Assembly (NCBI RefSeq): GCF_036880985.1
Contig: NZ_JBAJNO010000009.1
Location: forward strand, 2,516,501-2,580,500
Direction: 5' to 3'
From: Limibacter armeniacum
GTDB taxonomy: Bacteria; Bacteroidota; Bacteroidia; Cytophagales; Flammeovirgaceae
Length of the DNA stretch: 64,000 bases
The notes under the pieces were generated by a model. That model ran no database searches, was not told the origin of the DNA, and saw nothing but the letters and a program-made list of their open reading frames with translations. Positions 54,290 to 63,479 of the stretch are shown in pieces; the stretch's first letter is position 1, and each line of letters starts with the position of its first letter. A program made the translations under genes and the position numbers.

Positions 54290-54322
54290 TAAGAAAAAGA
54301 CTGGACCCAAACGGGTCCAGCG
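54290..54322 (-). terminator. Terminator between GH3 and GH31 genes
   Basis: On the minus strand GCTGGACCC, loop GTTT, GGGTCCAGT followed by a T-rich run. It is 30 bases after the GH3 stop codon and could be a partial terminator tuning GH31 level. Confidence 0.8.
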
Positions 54323-54353
54323 CTTTTCATGATGTGCGTATATGAAATTGAAA

Positions 54354-56678
54354 CTACCTTCTTGCTATAGCGCCAGACTGTGTCAGCTTAAAGCTAGACT
54401 CCTTCACATTGTCTGAGCTTGTCCCCACAAACACTTGGAAGTCGCCTTCTTCAACACCGTAAGACATATCCTTGCGGTGGAATGCCAAATCTTCTGTCTT
54501 GATCTCGAACGTAACGGTTTTGGTTTCTCCTTTTTTCAGGAAGATTTTCTCAAAGCCTTTCAGTTCTTTCACTGGTCTTGTCACTGAGCCTACCAAGTCA
54601 CGAACATACAACTGAACTACTTCGGCTCCGTCGTATTTACCTGAGTTGGTTACCTCTACTGAAACCGTGATTTTATCATTCATACCCAATGTTGTCTTGT
54701 CAAGACGAACATCACTGTATTCAAATGTGGTGTAGCTTAAGCCATGACCAAATGCATAAAGTGGTGTATTTGGTGCGTCCATATATTTTGAGCGGTACTT
54801 GTTCGCTGGATCATTATGTCCCTGCAAGCCAAGCGGACGCCCTGTATTCTTCATATTGTAGTAGATTGGCACTTGTCCCAGTTTGCGAGGGAAAGTAACT
54901 GGCAACTTACCTGAAGGATTGTGATCACCGAACAATACGTCAGCAATGGCATTACCACCTTCTGTACCTGCAAACCAAGTTTCCAACACGGCATCTACTG
55001 CCTCATTTTCTTTCTCCATCTCCAACGGACGACCGTTCATCAGTACCAGTACCATTGGCTTGTTCAGCTTCTTCAGCTCAAGCAGCAATTCAGACTGTAC
55101 ACCAGGAAGCGTGATTTCCGTACGGCTTGTTGCTTCACCGGTTTGTTCCTGTGCTTCACCCATTGCCAATACAATCACATCTGATTGCTTAGCTGCCTTG
55201 ATTGCTGCTGCAAACCCTGACTTATCCGTCTCTCCAAGTCCGTAACCACAGCCTTTTGCATAATTGATTTTCACATTACCCGCTACATTCTCAATACCTT
55301 CTTTCAAGCTGACAGGTACTGTCGTACGGTTTTTCCATCCGCCACCTGCTGATGCCCATGAACCATGCATATCAGGACGGCTATCTGCCAATGGCCCAAT
55401 CAATGCAATTGAACCTGTTTTCTTCAATGGAAGTGTTTCGCTTTCATTCTTCAGCAGTACCATTGACTTACGTGCTACGTCACGCGCCGCATCTCTATGT
55501 TCCTTGCTCAGGATTGTCTTTTTCTCTCTTTCTTCATCACTGTAGCGGTATGGATCTTCGAAAAGTCCCAGACGATATTTCATCTCCAAGATTCTTCTCA
55601 CCGCCAAATCGATCTGCTGCTCGTTTACCTTACCTTCTTCCAGTGATGTTTTCAAGTTCTGGTCATATACTCGACCTACCATATCCATATCTACACCAGC
55701 ATTCAGCGCCAACTCACCTGCTTGCTTCTCGTCCTTTGCATAACCGTGAGGTACCAGTTCATTGATTGCTGTATAGTCTGTTACTACAAAACCTTCAAAT
55801 CCCCATTCTTTTCTAAGGATTTCATCAAACAGGTATTCGTTACCTGTTGCAGGTACACCATTCAGCTCATTGAAAGCTGTCATGAAAGTACCTACGCCTG
55901 CATCAATTGCAGCCTTGAAAGGAGGAAGATACACATCTCTCAACTCACGGTCAGACATGTTGGTGGTGTGATAGTCACGACCTGCCTGCGCCTGTCCATA
56001 AGCGGCAAAGTGTTTGGCACAAGCCACAATTGTATTCAGGTCTTTCAGGTTGTCACCTTGAAAACCTTTTACCCTAGCCTCAGCAATTCGGCTACCGAGG
56101 TACACGTCTTCGCCTGCACCTTCAGAGATACGTCCCCAACGAGGGTCACGTGCGATATCCACCATCGGAGCAAATGTCCAGTGAATACCTTGTGCCGATG
56201 CTTCTGTTGCTGCTACTCTTGCTGATGTCTTGATGGCATCCAAGTCCCATGAGGCAGACTCACCCAATGAAATTGGGAAGATTGTCTGGTGTCCGTGAAT
56301 AACATCATGACCAAAGATCAGTGGAATACCCAAACGTGTCTCTTCCACTGCCATTTTCTGAAGCTTTTTAGTATATGCTGCAGAGAATGCATTCAGGAAC
56401 GAACCTACACGACCGCTCTTTACAAGCTGCTCGAAGTTCTCATTAATAGTAGGTCCTGTAACATCCCACCCACTTGTCAACTGGGTCATCTGTCCGATCT
56501 TTTCCTCAATGGTCATATTGCCCATCAAGTCATCGATAAACTTGTCCATTTCGGCTTTGTTATCTTTCCAGATCATTGTAGAAACGGCTGTGTTACTTTT
56601 ATCTGCCGATTTGTTTGGGGAGCACCCCACCATGACACCCGCAAGTGCCAACATGGTCAGAGTCTTATTCATATTCAT
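54354..56678 (-). CDS. bglX: GH3 beta-glucosidase lipoprotein (BglX-like)
   Basis: A 774-residue periplasmic or surface glycosidase cleaving beta-linked glucose or xylose ends. Lipobox ends VMVGC (Cys19). GH3 N-terminal domain: IEEKIGQMTQLTSG, FGHDVIHGHQTIFP, AKHFAAYGQAQAGRDY, then the nucleophile Asp301 in GFVVTDYTAIN. (alpha/beta)6 domain with LIGPLADSR, MLLKNE-type SMVLLKNES and VLAMGEAQEQTGEATSRTE. C-terminal fibronectin-III-like domain with YDGAEVVQLYVRDLVGSVTRPVKELKGFEKI. It is the first gene of the left glycan unit and is divergent from the receptor-regulator. Confidence 0.94.
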   Translation of the reverse strand: MNMNKTLTMLALAGVMVGCSPNKSADKSNTAVSTMIWKDNKAEMDKFIDDLMGNMTIEEKIGQMTQLTSGWDVTGPTINENFEQLVKSGRVGSFLNAFSAAYTKKLQKMAVEETRLGIPLIFGHDVIHGHQTIFPISLGESASWDLDAIKTSARVAATEASAQGIHWTFAPMVDIARDPRWGRISEGAGEDVYLGSRIAEARVKGFQGDNLKDLNTIVACAKHFAAYGQAQAGRDYHTTNMSDRELRDVYLPPFKAAIDAGVGTFMTAFNELNGVPATGNEYLFDEILRKEWGFEGFVVTDYTAINELVPHGYAKDEKQAGELALNAGVDMDMVGRVYDQNLKTSLEEGKVNEQQIDLAVRRILEMKYRLGLFEDPYRYSDEEREKKTILSKEHRDAARDVARKSMVLLKNESETLPLKKTGSIALIGPLADSRPDMHGSWASAGGGWKNRTTVPVSLKEGIENVAGNVKINYAKGCGYGLGETDKSGFAAAIKAAKQSDVIVLAMGEAQEQTGEATSRTEITLPGVQSELLLELKKLNKPMVLVLMNGRPLEMEKENEAVDAVLETWFAGTEGGNAIADVLFGDHNPSGKLPVTFPRKLGQVPIYYNMKNTGRPLGLQGHNDPANKYRSKYMDAPNTPLYAFGHGLSYTTFEYSDVRLDKTTLGMNDKITVSVEVTNSGKYDGAEVVQLYVRDLVGSVTRPVKELKGFEKIFLKKGETKTVTFEIKTEDLAFHRKDMSYGVEEGDFQVFVGTSSDNVKESSFKLTQSGAIARR

Positions 56679-57082
56679 GTGACTGAACTGATTATGTTTG
56701 TTTGTAATATCTTTTTGATTGCATTGGAAATATTCAGGAAACGTTTTTCCACGCTCCCTGAACTTTCCATTTTATAATCAATAGCTGGTGATAAAGCGTG
56801 TTCCTACTAGAAAGCAATCTCTAATAAGAGAACAGAACAAACGTATAGTGGAGACAAGCAGATTCAAATAAAAAGTGTAAAAAGTGATATTAAAACCAAC
56901 GCATTTTCAATGTTTTCAATAGCTCTTTTTACAAGGTTAAAAACAATACAACATACAGATAAACAGATACATAAAAGCACAAAAACACCAACTATACCGC
57001 ATTAATACCAAACATTTCAATTATCAGGAAAACAGTCAAAAGAGATTTACAATAAAATCCTATTTGCAATGCGTTGTTTTAT

Positions 57083-57132
57083 AAGAAATCCTGAAATATT
57101 GACAGATATCAACAAGAAATATTCTGAAATAT
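57083..57132. repeat. Imperfect direct repeat, candidate operator
   Basis: AAGAAATCCTGAAATAT at 57083-57099 and AAGAAATATTCTGAAATAT at 57114-57132, 31 bases start to start (about three helical turns). They abut the promoter region of the receptor-regulator. Confidence 0.55.
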
Positions 57133-57145
57133 GTTTTTTTTACGC

Positions 57146-57153
57146 CAATTTTG
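57146..57153 (+). promoter_or_regulatory. Near-consensus -7 box of the receptor-regulator gene
   Basis: CAATTTTG differs from TAnnTTTG by one base (C for T). A T-run (TGTTTTTTTT) just upstream could supply the -33 region. It lies 37 bases before the ATG. Confidence 0.35.
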
Positions 57154-57189
57154 CATTCATCCTAAAGAATCAATGAAAGCATTTGACTT

Positions 57190-59130
57190 ATGAAGTGTCA
57201 TAAACACACAGGTCTATTAAGCAATTCCACTTGGCTTTTGCGAAATGGGCTAATTGCCTTGCTTATGGTGGTTGGTCTGGCACAAACATTTGGTAAACCA
57301 AACCACTCGATTGAAACAATCTACTTGAGAGATGGACTTGAAGAGCAGATTCTGAATCTTTCCCATATCATGCACTGGAAAGACACTACCCAGTTGATGA
57401 CTTTTCAGGATATCCTAAAGCAGCAGCCTGAGTTTCTGCTCGCTCCCAAGTACAACAAAGACAACTTTGATATCAATAGTGCACTTTGGCTCAAAATTCA
57501 ATTACACATTGCTGAAGACTCCAAGCGACAATGGCTAATTGAGTTTTACGACCAAAGCATTGATTACATTCATGCCTTCATTCCCCAGAAGTCGGGCGAG
57601 TACAAGGAAATAACCTTAGGGGATTCCTTCGATTTTACCCATAGGGATGTACACCATAAAAACTTTATCATTCCTCTTGACCAACAGATTGACTATGAAA
57701 AGCCATTCTACTTTCAGGTCAAGTCCAATAAAGTAGCTGACCTCCACTTAGCATTCAGAAGTACCAACCGACTGATTAGCTATGCTGTTACCGAGTATCT
57801 GCTGTTAGGGCTATTGTATGGTGCCATTATCATTATGGCTGTTTACAACCTGCTTACATGGATTGCCATTCGAGAAAAAAAATACCCATACTATATCCTG
57901 CACATACTTGCTATAGGTTTCTTTAACCTAAGTGAGGATGGACTAGGATTTCATTACCTGTGGTTCCACGAACCAGCCATCAATGTCTATGCTGAACACC
58001 TGTCTACTTTTGCTGTAGTTATCAGTGCCATTGTCTTTATTAGAGACTTCTTGGACACTTCCAATGCCTTCCCAATTATTAATAGGGCACTACAGGGAAT
58101 TGCCATAATTCACAGCATCCTGTTTGTGGGATCATTATTCTTCGGGCATCAGCTTTACGACTCTTACCTTTTAAGTACTACTACCATTCTGGCGATGGTA
58201 CTAGTAAGTGGTATTGCCTTGAAGCAGCAGTATAAGTCTGCAAGGTTCCTGATGCTTGCTTGTATCTGCCTGCTAACTGGTGCATCAATCAAGGGTATGG
58301 TGGCTGTTGGCATTATCCCTTTTTCTATCATTACACACTACAGTCTTCGTATTGGTTTCGGGTTAGAAATGCTCTTCCTGTCATTTGCGCTATCAGATAG
58401 GTTAAAACTCCTCAAGGAACGTGAACAAAAAGCCCAACAACAGATTATTGAGGAACAACAGGAAAAGAAGATTGCTCAGCAGAAAATTATTGAGGAGCAA
58501 CACAAGCGTATGGAGCTTAAAGAGAAAATCAATGAGGAACTTGAAATCAAAGTCAGGGAACGCACAAAAGCACTCCAACACAGTGAAGAAGAATTGAGAG
58601 TTGCCAATGAGGCGCTATCTATTGCCAACGGAAAGCTCAACAAACTGAACCATGTATTGGACGTCGATAACTATAAGTTAAAAACCAAGGTACTGAAAGA
58701 GCGGGAGAACAGGTTTGTCAACAAGTTGATCAGCTTTGAGGAGTTCTCCGAGCTATTTCCTGACAGGTTAAGTTGCTTCCGTTATATTCAGGACCGCAAA
58801 TGGAAAGATGGGTATTCATGCCGTAAATGCAACAATGACAAGTATTTTGAGGGGACTAAGAAGTTCTCTCGCCGCTGTACCAAATGTGGCTACAATGAAT
58901 CTATCACCACAGGTTCAGTATTTCAAGGAATCAAGTTTGACATTGTCAAAGCATTCTACCTGTGTTATATCTTCGAGCACTATCCTAAGAAGTACACACT
59001 TCAGCAGCTTGCAGATATGCTTGATATGAGACGAAATACTGTTTGGAGCTTCAAGAAGAAGGCAGAAGAAGCTAGCAATCCAAAATCAGGTATCCTGCTG
59101 CCTAGCTTTATGCCTGAGGAAATGAAATAA
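57190..59130 (+). CDS. 7TMR-DISM receptor fused to an IS1595-type transposase zinc ribbon and helix-turn-helix
   Basis: A 646-residue protein. Signal peptide about 1-34; 7TMR-DISMED2-like extracytoplasmic beta domain about 40-195 (FDINSALWLKIQLH, WLIEFYDQSIDYIHAF); seven transmembrane helices about 200-405 (LLLGLLYGAIIIMAVYNLL opens them); coiled coil 405-505 rich in Glu, Gln and Lys; then the C-terminal segment SFEEFSELFPDRLSCFRYIQ, zinc ribbon cysteines Cys544, Cys547, Cys563 and Cys566 (SCRKC and RCTKC), the TTGSVFQGIKFDIVKAFYL segment and a helix-turn-helix YTLQQLADMLDMRRNTVWSFKKK (602-624). This tail is the DNA-binding part of IS1595 transposases, without the DDE domain. No kinase is present. 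It lies amid glycan genes and probably regulates them. Confidence is high on the domains, lower on function. Confidence 0.85.
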   Translation: MKCHKHTGLLSNSTWLLRNGLIALLMVVGLAQTFGKPNHSIETIYLRDGLEEQILNLSHIMHWKDTTQLMTFQDILKQQPEFLLAPKYNKDNFDINSALWLKIQLHIAEDSKRQWLIEFYDQSIDYIHAFIPQKSGEYKEITLGDSFDFTHRDVHHKNFIIPLDQQIDYEKPFYFQVKSNKVADLHLAFRSTNRLISYAVTEYLLLGLLYGAIIIMAVYNLLTWIAIREKKYPYYILHILAIGFFNLSEDGLGFHYLWFHEPAINVYAEHLSTFAVVISAIVFIRDFLDTSNAFPIINRALQGIAIIHSILFVGSLFFGHQLYDSYLLSTTTILAMVLVSGIALKQQYKSARFLMLACICLLTGASIKGMVAVGIIPFSIITHYSLRIGFGLEMLFLSFALSDRLKLLKEREQKAQQQIIEEQQEKKIAQQKIIEEQHKRMELKEKINEELEIKVRERTKALQHSEEELRVANEALSIANGKLNKLNHVLDVDNYKLKTKVLKERENRFVNKLISFEEFSELFPDRLSCFRYIQDRKWKDGYSCRKCNNDKYFEGTKKFSRRCTKCGYNESITTGSVFQGIKFDIVKAFYLCYIFEHYPKKYTLQQLADMLDMRRNTVWSFKKKAEEASNPKSGILLPSFMPEEMK

Positions 59131-59162
59131 GTAACACATCAGAACTATTAGTTATAAAAGAT

Positions 59163-59198
59163 AAAAGGACTTCGGGTGTAGCACCTGAAGTCCTTTTT
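59163..59198. terminator. Bidirectional terminator between the receptor-regulator and GH144 genes
   Basis: AAAAGGACTTCGGGTG pairs with CACCTGAAGTCCTTTT (one G-T pair), between convergent stops at 59130 and 59205. Confidence 0.88.
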
Positions 59199-59204
59199 GC
59201 TGTA

Positions 59205-60599
59205 TTATAAAACCTGCTTGGTCTGTTTGAGTCCCAGCTTTTCCAAAGCCTTTGGAATCTCAGGATTTTTCATGAAGTTTTTCCAGAGTAACCCTGTTCT
59301 ATAGTTTTCAATCATGATGATCATTGGTCCTTGATCCAGAGCTAGGTAAGCAGGTGCATACCAATCATATTTCAAGTTAAATGCATCCTTGAAACCATAT
59401 TCCTTCCACATATTCCCTCCATGTTCGTGCAGGAGATACCGTATAAAAGCCAATGACTTTTCGGGAGTATAGACAATGGAAGAAATCGCCGCAGTAGGGG
59501 ATATCGTGCCGTTATCACCTCTTCTCCCAACTTCAGCGGCATGTACTCTATAGCCTTTCTCAGGGTCGTCACTTGATGTTAATCCCCAACAGTTTTTAGG
59601 ATAACCATGCTTCAAACACCAATCATAACAATAATCCACCATTGCCTTATTGTGCGTAGCATAGTCTGCATATCCTGCCTCTTGTACATATTTATCCGTG
59701 ATATAAGGAGTTAATCCCAGAAACGAATAATGAGTAAAAAATAGCGGCCCTCCACTGTTGTTGTTCTCTCCAATCTGAAGCCTTTGAACATAATCGCCCT
59801 TTTCCTTGAAACGGTCATTATGGTCTATAGCCCAGCCTGTTTGATATAAACTTGGTTTGATCGGATGGGTAGGGGATGCCACCGCCAATACATAAGCGAT
59901 CATGCTCTCATCAAATCCCATAATTGGCATATTGATTTTGAAACCATAATCAGGAGACCAATGCCAATAAAGCCAAGGTTTCCCGTTGGTATACCAATCC
60001 CATTCAGCCTCTTCCCAAAGTCTGGTAATTGTACTTCTTAAGTTTACCTCTTTATCAGAATTGCTGTCAAAGTATTCTCTGACCGTCAATAAACCTTGCA
60101 AAAGAAATGCTGACTCTACCAGATCACCACCATTATCATATTTAGAAAGGGTTGAGACTTTTCCGGTATTGCCATCATACCAGTGTGCCCACATTCCATG
60201 AAAGCGTTTACAGCTTTCTAGAAAACTGACAATCTTACTCAGATGATTTACAGCCTTGTCCCTTGTAATCCAACCACGCTCCACTGCTACAGGAAATGCC
60301 ATAACACCAAAACCGGTACCCCTTGTTGTGACTATATTCTCAAGGTTTGGTACTCCTGCCGAGCCTCTTTTGGCTGGTTCACTTCGCTCTCTTGCCATAC
60401 CACTTTTTGCATGGGCAAAATCATAGAAATACCTAAAGGTCTGGTGCTGCACCGTATCCAATAAAGCTTCTTCAGGCAAGCTTGCCATTTTTTGAATACT
60501 TTCCTCCTCATTTCCTTTTGTAGCTGCTCTGTTACAGCTTACCAGTCCTGCACAAACCAAAAACAGCAGGAAGCTTATTGCTTTATACCATTTTCTCAT
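59205..60599 (-). CDS. GH144-type glucoamylase-like lipoprotein (possible beta-1,2-glucanase)
   Basis: A 464-residue protein from ATG 60599 (GTG one codon upstream). The lipobox ends GLVSC (Cys22). The sequence follows the glucoamylase-like (alpha/alpha)6 barrel family: HQTFRYFYDFAHAKSGMARERS, TTRGTGFGVMAFPVAVERGWI, FHGMWAHWYDG, GGDLVESAFLLQGLL, LYWHWSPDYGF, SPTAAISSIVYTPE. Characterised GH144 enzymes are endo-beta-1,2-glucanases or release glucose from such glucans. It is 30 bases after the GH2 gene, same strand, so one operon. Confidence 0.85.
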   Translation of the reverse strand: MRKWYKAISFLLFLVCAGLVSCNRAATKGNEEESIQKMASLPEEALLDTVQHQTFRYFYDFAHAKSGMARERSEPAKRGSAGVPNLENIVTTRGTGFGVMAFPVAVERGWITRDKAVNHLSKIVSFLESCKRFHGMWAHWYDGNTGKVSTLSKYDNGGDLVESAFLLQGLLTVREYFDSNSDKEVNLRSTITRLWEEAEWDWYTNGKPWLYWHWSPDYGFKINMPIMGFDESMIAYVLAVASPTHPIKPSLYQTGWAIDHNDRFKEKGDYVQRLQIGENNNSGGPLFFTHYSFLGLTPYITDKYVQEAGYADYATHNKAMVDYCYDWCLKHGYPKNCWGLTSSDDPEKGYRVHAAEVGRRGDNGTISPTAAISSIVYTPEKSLAFIRYLLHEHGGNMWKEYGFKDAFNLKYDWYAPAYLALDQGPMIIMIENYRTGLLWKNFMKNPEIPKALEKLGLKQTKQVL

Positions 60600-60629
60600 C
60601 ACGAGATTAAATTTGTTAGTATCACTTCA

Positions 60630-63311
60630 CTATTGCTTTCTGACTTTCAAAGCACTAACCAATGGCTGCCCATGAAGGGACTCAAATACAATTTGAATAC
60701 CTTCACCATTTTCAGCTTTCACTGAGTAAGTCTTTTCAACTCCATAGAAAGCACCAAACTCTTTTCCTATATTAAAACCTTCCAAAACAGTCTTACCATT
60801 CATCTTGACATTGAATATTCTCACATCTTGACGTGGTGTCTCATTCTGTTGTTTGGAAGCTGACAATTCATAAATGGCTGATTCATTAGCGACCTTGGCA
60901 TTTGGTTCTACAAAATACAGTGTTACCTCATAATTGCCATCAGTCACGTCAAAGGTATAACCTTTAGGGTTAACTCGCATATTTTGGAAAAGTGGGTCAT
61001 TGTCTGTCCCTTCGATATTTCTTGGTACTCCTTGCCAAGTTCGGTTGTCTTTTCGGTAAGGCTCCCCTTCAATATATCCCCATTGGCCTTTCTGATACTT
61101 TCTGTCCGGCATCCAAACCTCTCCTGTAGTTTCATCATTGAACCAGTAGCCTGCTCCTGCATTGACATTGATTTCTCCAAAGTTGTATGCTGACAATTCC
61201 TGTGGCACAACGTCGAAGGAAATAATCAATTGATCTTCTGTTTTTCCAGCTATCGCTTTCAACGTGTTATCTCCAGACTTAAAAGGAACAGAGAAAACCA
61301 CCTGTTTTTCTAAAGCATTCTTTATTCCCAATGATTTTCCATTATGAAAAAGTTCAACGGAAGGCTGATTCGTAAATATGATAACATCCTGATTGCAAAC
61401 ACCTTTACCACTTTCACCTTCCATTGCCTGTCTTTTAGCAAAAGCACCTCCTGTAATTTTCAATACAGGTTCCTTCAGTAAATATGATTGGTAGAGGTAG
61501 TACACATCCTTTGGCTGACGGTCATAATTCATCAAACCTTTTTGGTTGATAAACGGTCTTGTATCATGTCTTCCTGCTGACCCAAAGTCGGCAAAGTTCC
61601 ATGCCGTCATTCCGGCCATATAATCTCTTTCAAGTATTTGTGTTAGGTAGCCACTGTGATACAAGCGCTGATAGTCTGCCGAAAAGTCATAGATCTTGGG
61701 CGTAAATGTATTGATACGTGTATCAGCCCCCGGACCATACTCTGAAAGAAACAAAGGTCTTTCTGGATGGTTTCTATGCTCTTCATCCAAGAACTTTCCT
61801 AACCCATAGATATCATCCACATACCATCCATAATACAAGTTCCAACCTATTAGTTGTGGAATGTCTGCGATTCCCGTTTCATTATATACCTGATCTCCGT
61901 GAAGTGCCATGACTGTAATGCGCTCAGCATCTTCGGTTCTGGTTATATCTTCTAACTTACGTGCCAGTCTCAATGTCGCATCGATCTTCGCATCCTTATC
62001 TTCTTTGGTCATTTTTCGGTTAAAAACCATACGGATAAAGATCTCATTCATATACCCCCACATCACGATAGATGGGTGGTTATAATTTTGACGGATGTGC
62101 TCCAGTTGCATATCAGTACATACCTTGAAATACTCTTCTGTATCTGTTACATCATTGATTACAGGAATCTCTGACCATGACAACAACCCTAACTCATCAC
62201 AAGCCTTGTACACCTCAGGATCATGCGGGTAATGGGCGATTCGGATAAAGTTGGCTCCCATCTCCTTCAATAACTTCATGTCCTTCCGGTGAATCGCATT
62301 TGGCAATGCATTCCCTAAACCCTTATAGTCCTGATGACGATTTGCACCAACTAATTTGAGGTGCTTGCCATTAAGGAAAAAGCCTTTGTCTGCATCTATA
62401 CTAAACCAACGAAAACCAAATGATGTCTCTACTTCATCCAGTACCTTTCCAGTTTTCTGTTCAATCAGCTTCGTCTCTACTGTATACAAGTAAGGATCTT
62501 CTGGTGACCATAGGTGTGGTTGAGTAATCGCTTTACTCATTAACATAAAGTCAGTAGTAGTACCTTGAGCTAACTTCAGCTTTTGACTCGTTTCCATTAC
62601 AGTATGTCCATCAGCATCTTTCAACACTGATTTTACCAACAACCGTTTTGTCAATGCTTCCTCATTTTTGACCTTGCCCCAAACTTTCAGTTTCCCTGAT
62701 GCTTCGGATAAATCTTCCGCCTTTACAAATACTCCATCAGATGCATAATTATCCATCTCAAAGTGAGTAGGGGACACTGTGATCAAATGAACATCTCGAT
62801 AGATACCTCCATAGAATGTAAAGTCGGCATCCAATGGAGGTATATTCCAGTTATGACGGTTATCTAGTTTTACTCGAAGTTGGTTGGTTTTCCCATATTG
62901 AACTATGTCTGTGATATCATATCGGAAAGCATTATAACCTCCTCTGTGATGACCAATTGGTTCATGGTTCAAAAACACTTGTGTTTCCTGATTTGCTGCT
63001 TCAAAGTGAAGGTAAATCTTTCTGCCCTTCCAATCTTCAGGAATTATGACAGCCTTACGGTACCAACCTACGCCACGGTAATATTTGCCATTGCCCTCAA
63101 AAGCATCTTTCTGGTTCCATGTATGGGGAATATTTACTGTCTGCCAGTCTGACTCCTCCACTTTAGTGTCTTGCCTGAAATCTCCTTTGTGAAATTGCCA
63201 CCCTGTATTGATGGTTTCTGAATGCCTGCCCTGCCCTAATGCCGTACTCCATAAAATAGCCTGAATCAGTATCAGCACTCCCTTACACATTGTCATTGTA
63301 TTGTATTTCAT
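60630..63311 (-). CDS. GH2 family beta-galactosidase-like protein with C-terminal malectin-like domain
   Basis: An 893-residue exported enzyme (signal to about residue 27). GH2 N-terminal jelly roll (WQTVNIPHTWNQKDAFEG, GVGWYRKAVIIP), immunoglobulin-like domain and TIM barrel. Acid/base Glu423 in MWGYMNEIFI, nucleophile Glu524 in PLFLSEYGPG. The last 160 residues (from INVNAGAGYWFND) are a malectin-like carbohydrate-binding module. It cleaves beta-linked galactose or another beta-sugar; exact specificity is open. It follows the SusD gene by 168 bases with a hairpin in between. Confidence 0.92.
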   Translation of the reverse strand: MKYNTMTMCKGVLILIQAILWSTALGQGRHSETINTGWQFHKGDFRQDTKVEESDWQTVNIPHTWNQKDAFEGNGKYYRGVGWYRKAVIIPEDWKGRKIYLHFEAANQETQVFLNHEPIGHHRGGYNAFRYDITDIVQYGKTNQLRVKLDNRHNWNIPPLDADFTFYGGIYRDVHLITVSPTHFEMDNYASDGVFVKAEDLSEASGKLKVWGKVKNEEALTKRLLVKSVLKDADGHTVMETSQKLKLAQGTTTDFMLMSKAITQPHLWSPEDPYLYTVETKLIEQKTGKVLDEVETSFGFRWFSIDADKGFFLNGKHLKLVGANRHQDYKGLGNALPNAIHRKDMKLLKEMGANFIRIAHYPHDPEVYKACDELGLLSWSEIPVINDVTDTEEYFKVCTDMQLEHIRQNYNHPSIVMWGYMNEIFIRMVFNRKMTKEDKDAKIDATLRLARKLEDITRTEDAERITVMALHGDQVYNETGIADIPQLIGWNLYYGWYVDDIYGLGKFLDEEHRNHPERPLFLSEYGPGADTRINTFTPKIYDFSADYQRLYHSGYLTQILERDYMAGMTAWNFADFGSAGRHDTRPFINQKGLMNYDRQPKDVYYLYQSYLLKEPVLKITGGAFAKRQAMEGESGKGVCNQDVIIFTNQPSVELFHNGKSLGIKNALEKQVVFSVPFKSGDNTLKAIAGKTEDQLIISFDVVPQELSAYNFGEINVNAGAGYWFNDETTGEVWMPDRKYQKGQWGYIEGEPYRKDNRTWQGVPRNIEGTDNDPLFQNMRVNPKGYTFDVTDGNYEVTLYFVEPNAKVANESAIYELSASKQQNETPRQDVRIFNVKMNGKTVLEGFNIGKEFGAFYGVEKTYSVKAENGEGIQIVFESLHGQPLVSALKVRKQ

Positions 63312-63410
63312 AAATAGGTTTTCTGGATTGAGGTTTAATAATGAAAGCCTAGAAAAAATCTTGTAACTAATTTAACTTTTTAAGCGCTCCATACTCAACT
63401 TTCAAATGAA

Positions 63411-63444
63411 TAAACCCAGAGCAGCAAGGCATACTCTGGGTTTA
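63411..63444 (-). terminator. Hairpin after the susD gene
   Basis: TAAACCCAGAG pairs with CTCTGGGTTTA over a 12-base loop, 35 bases after the SusD stop on the minus strand. T run is weak, so it may be a partial terminator or an mRNA stabiliser. Confidence 0.5.
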
Positions 63445-63479
63445 GGATAATCTTAGTAAATGAAAACTATTGATCTATA

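Larger units (their letters stand above)
56679..57189. other. Regulatory spacer between bglX and the receptor-regulator gene
   Basis: About 510 bases between divergent genes, AT-rich and A-rich. On the right it has the direct repeats (57083-57132) and a promoter-like box (57146-57153). On the left GGAAATATTCAGGAAA at 56726-56741 shares GAAATATTC with the right repeat and lies 48 bases upstream of the bglX ATG. Confidence 0.5.

Noticed and set aside
54260-54310. N-terminal extension of GH31
   Set aside because: It begins with TTG inside a terminator hairpin and places 17 residues before a good signal peptide.
54921-56225. Several 90-170 residue plus-strand frames opposite the GH3 gene
   Set aside because: They are antisense to a conserved GH3 enzyme, have Cys/Ser-rich low-plausibility sequences, and share no family.
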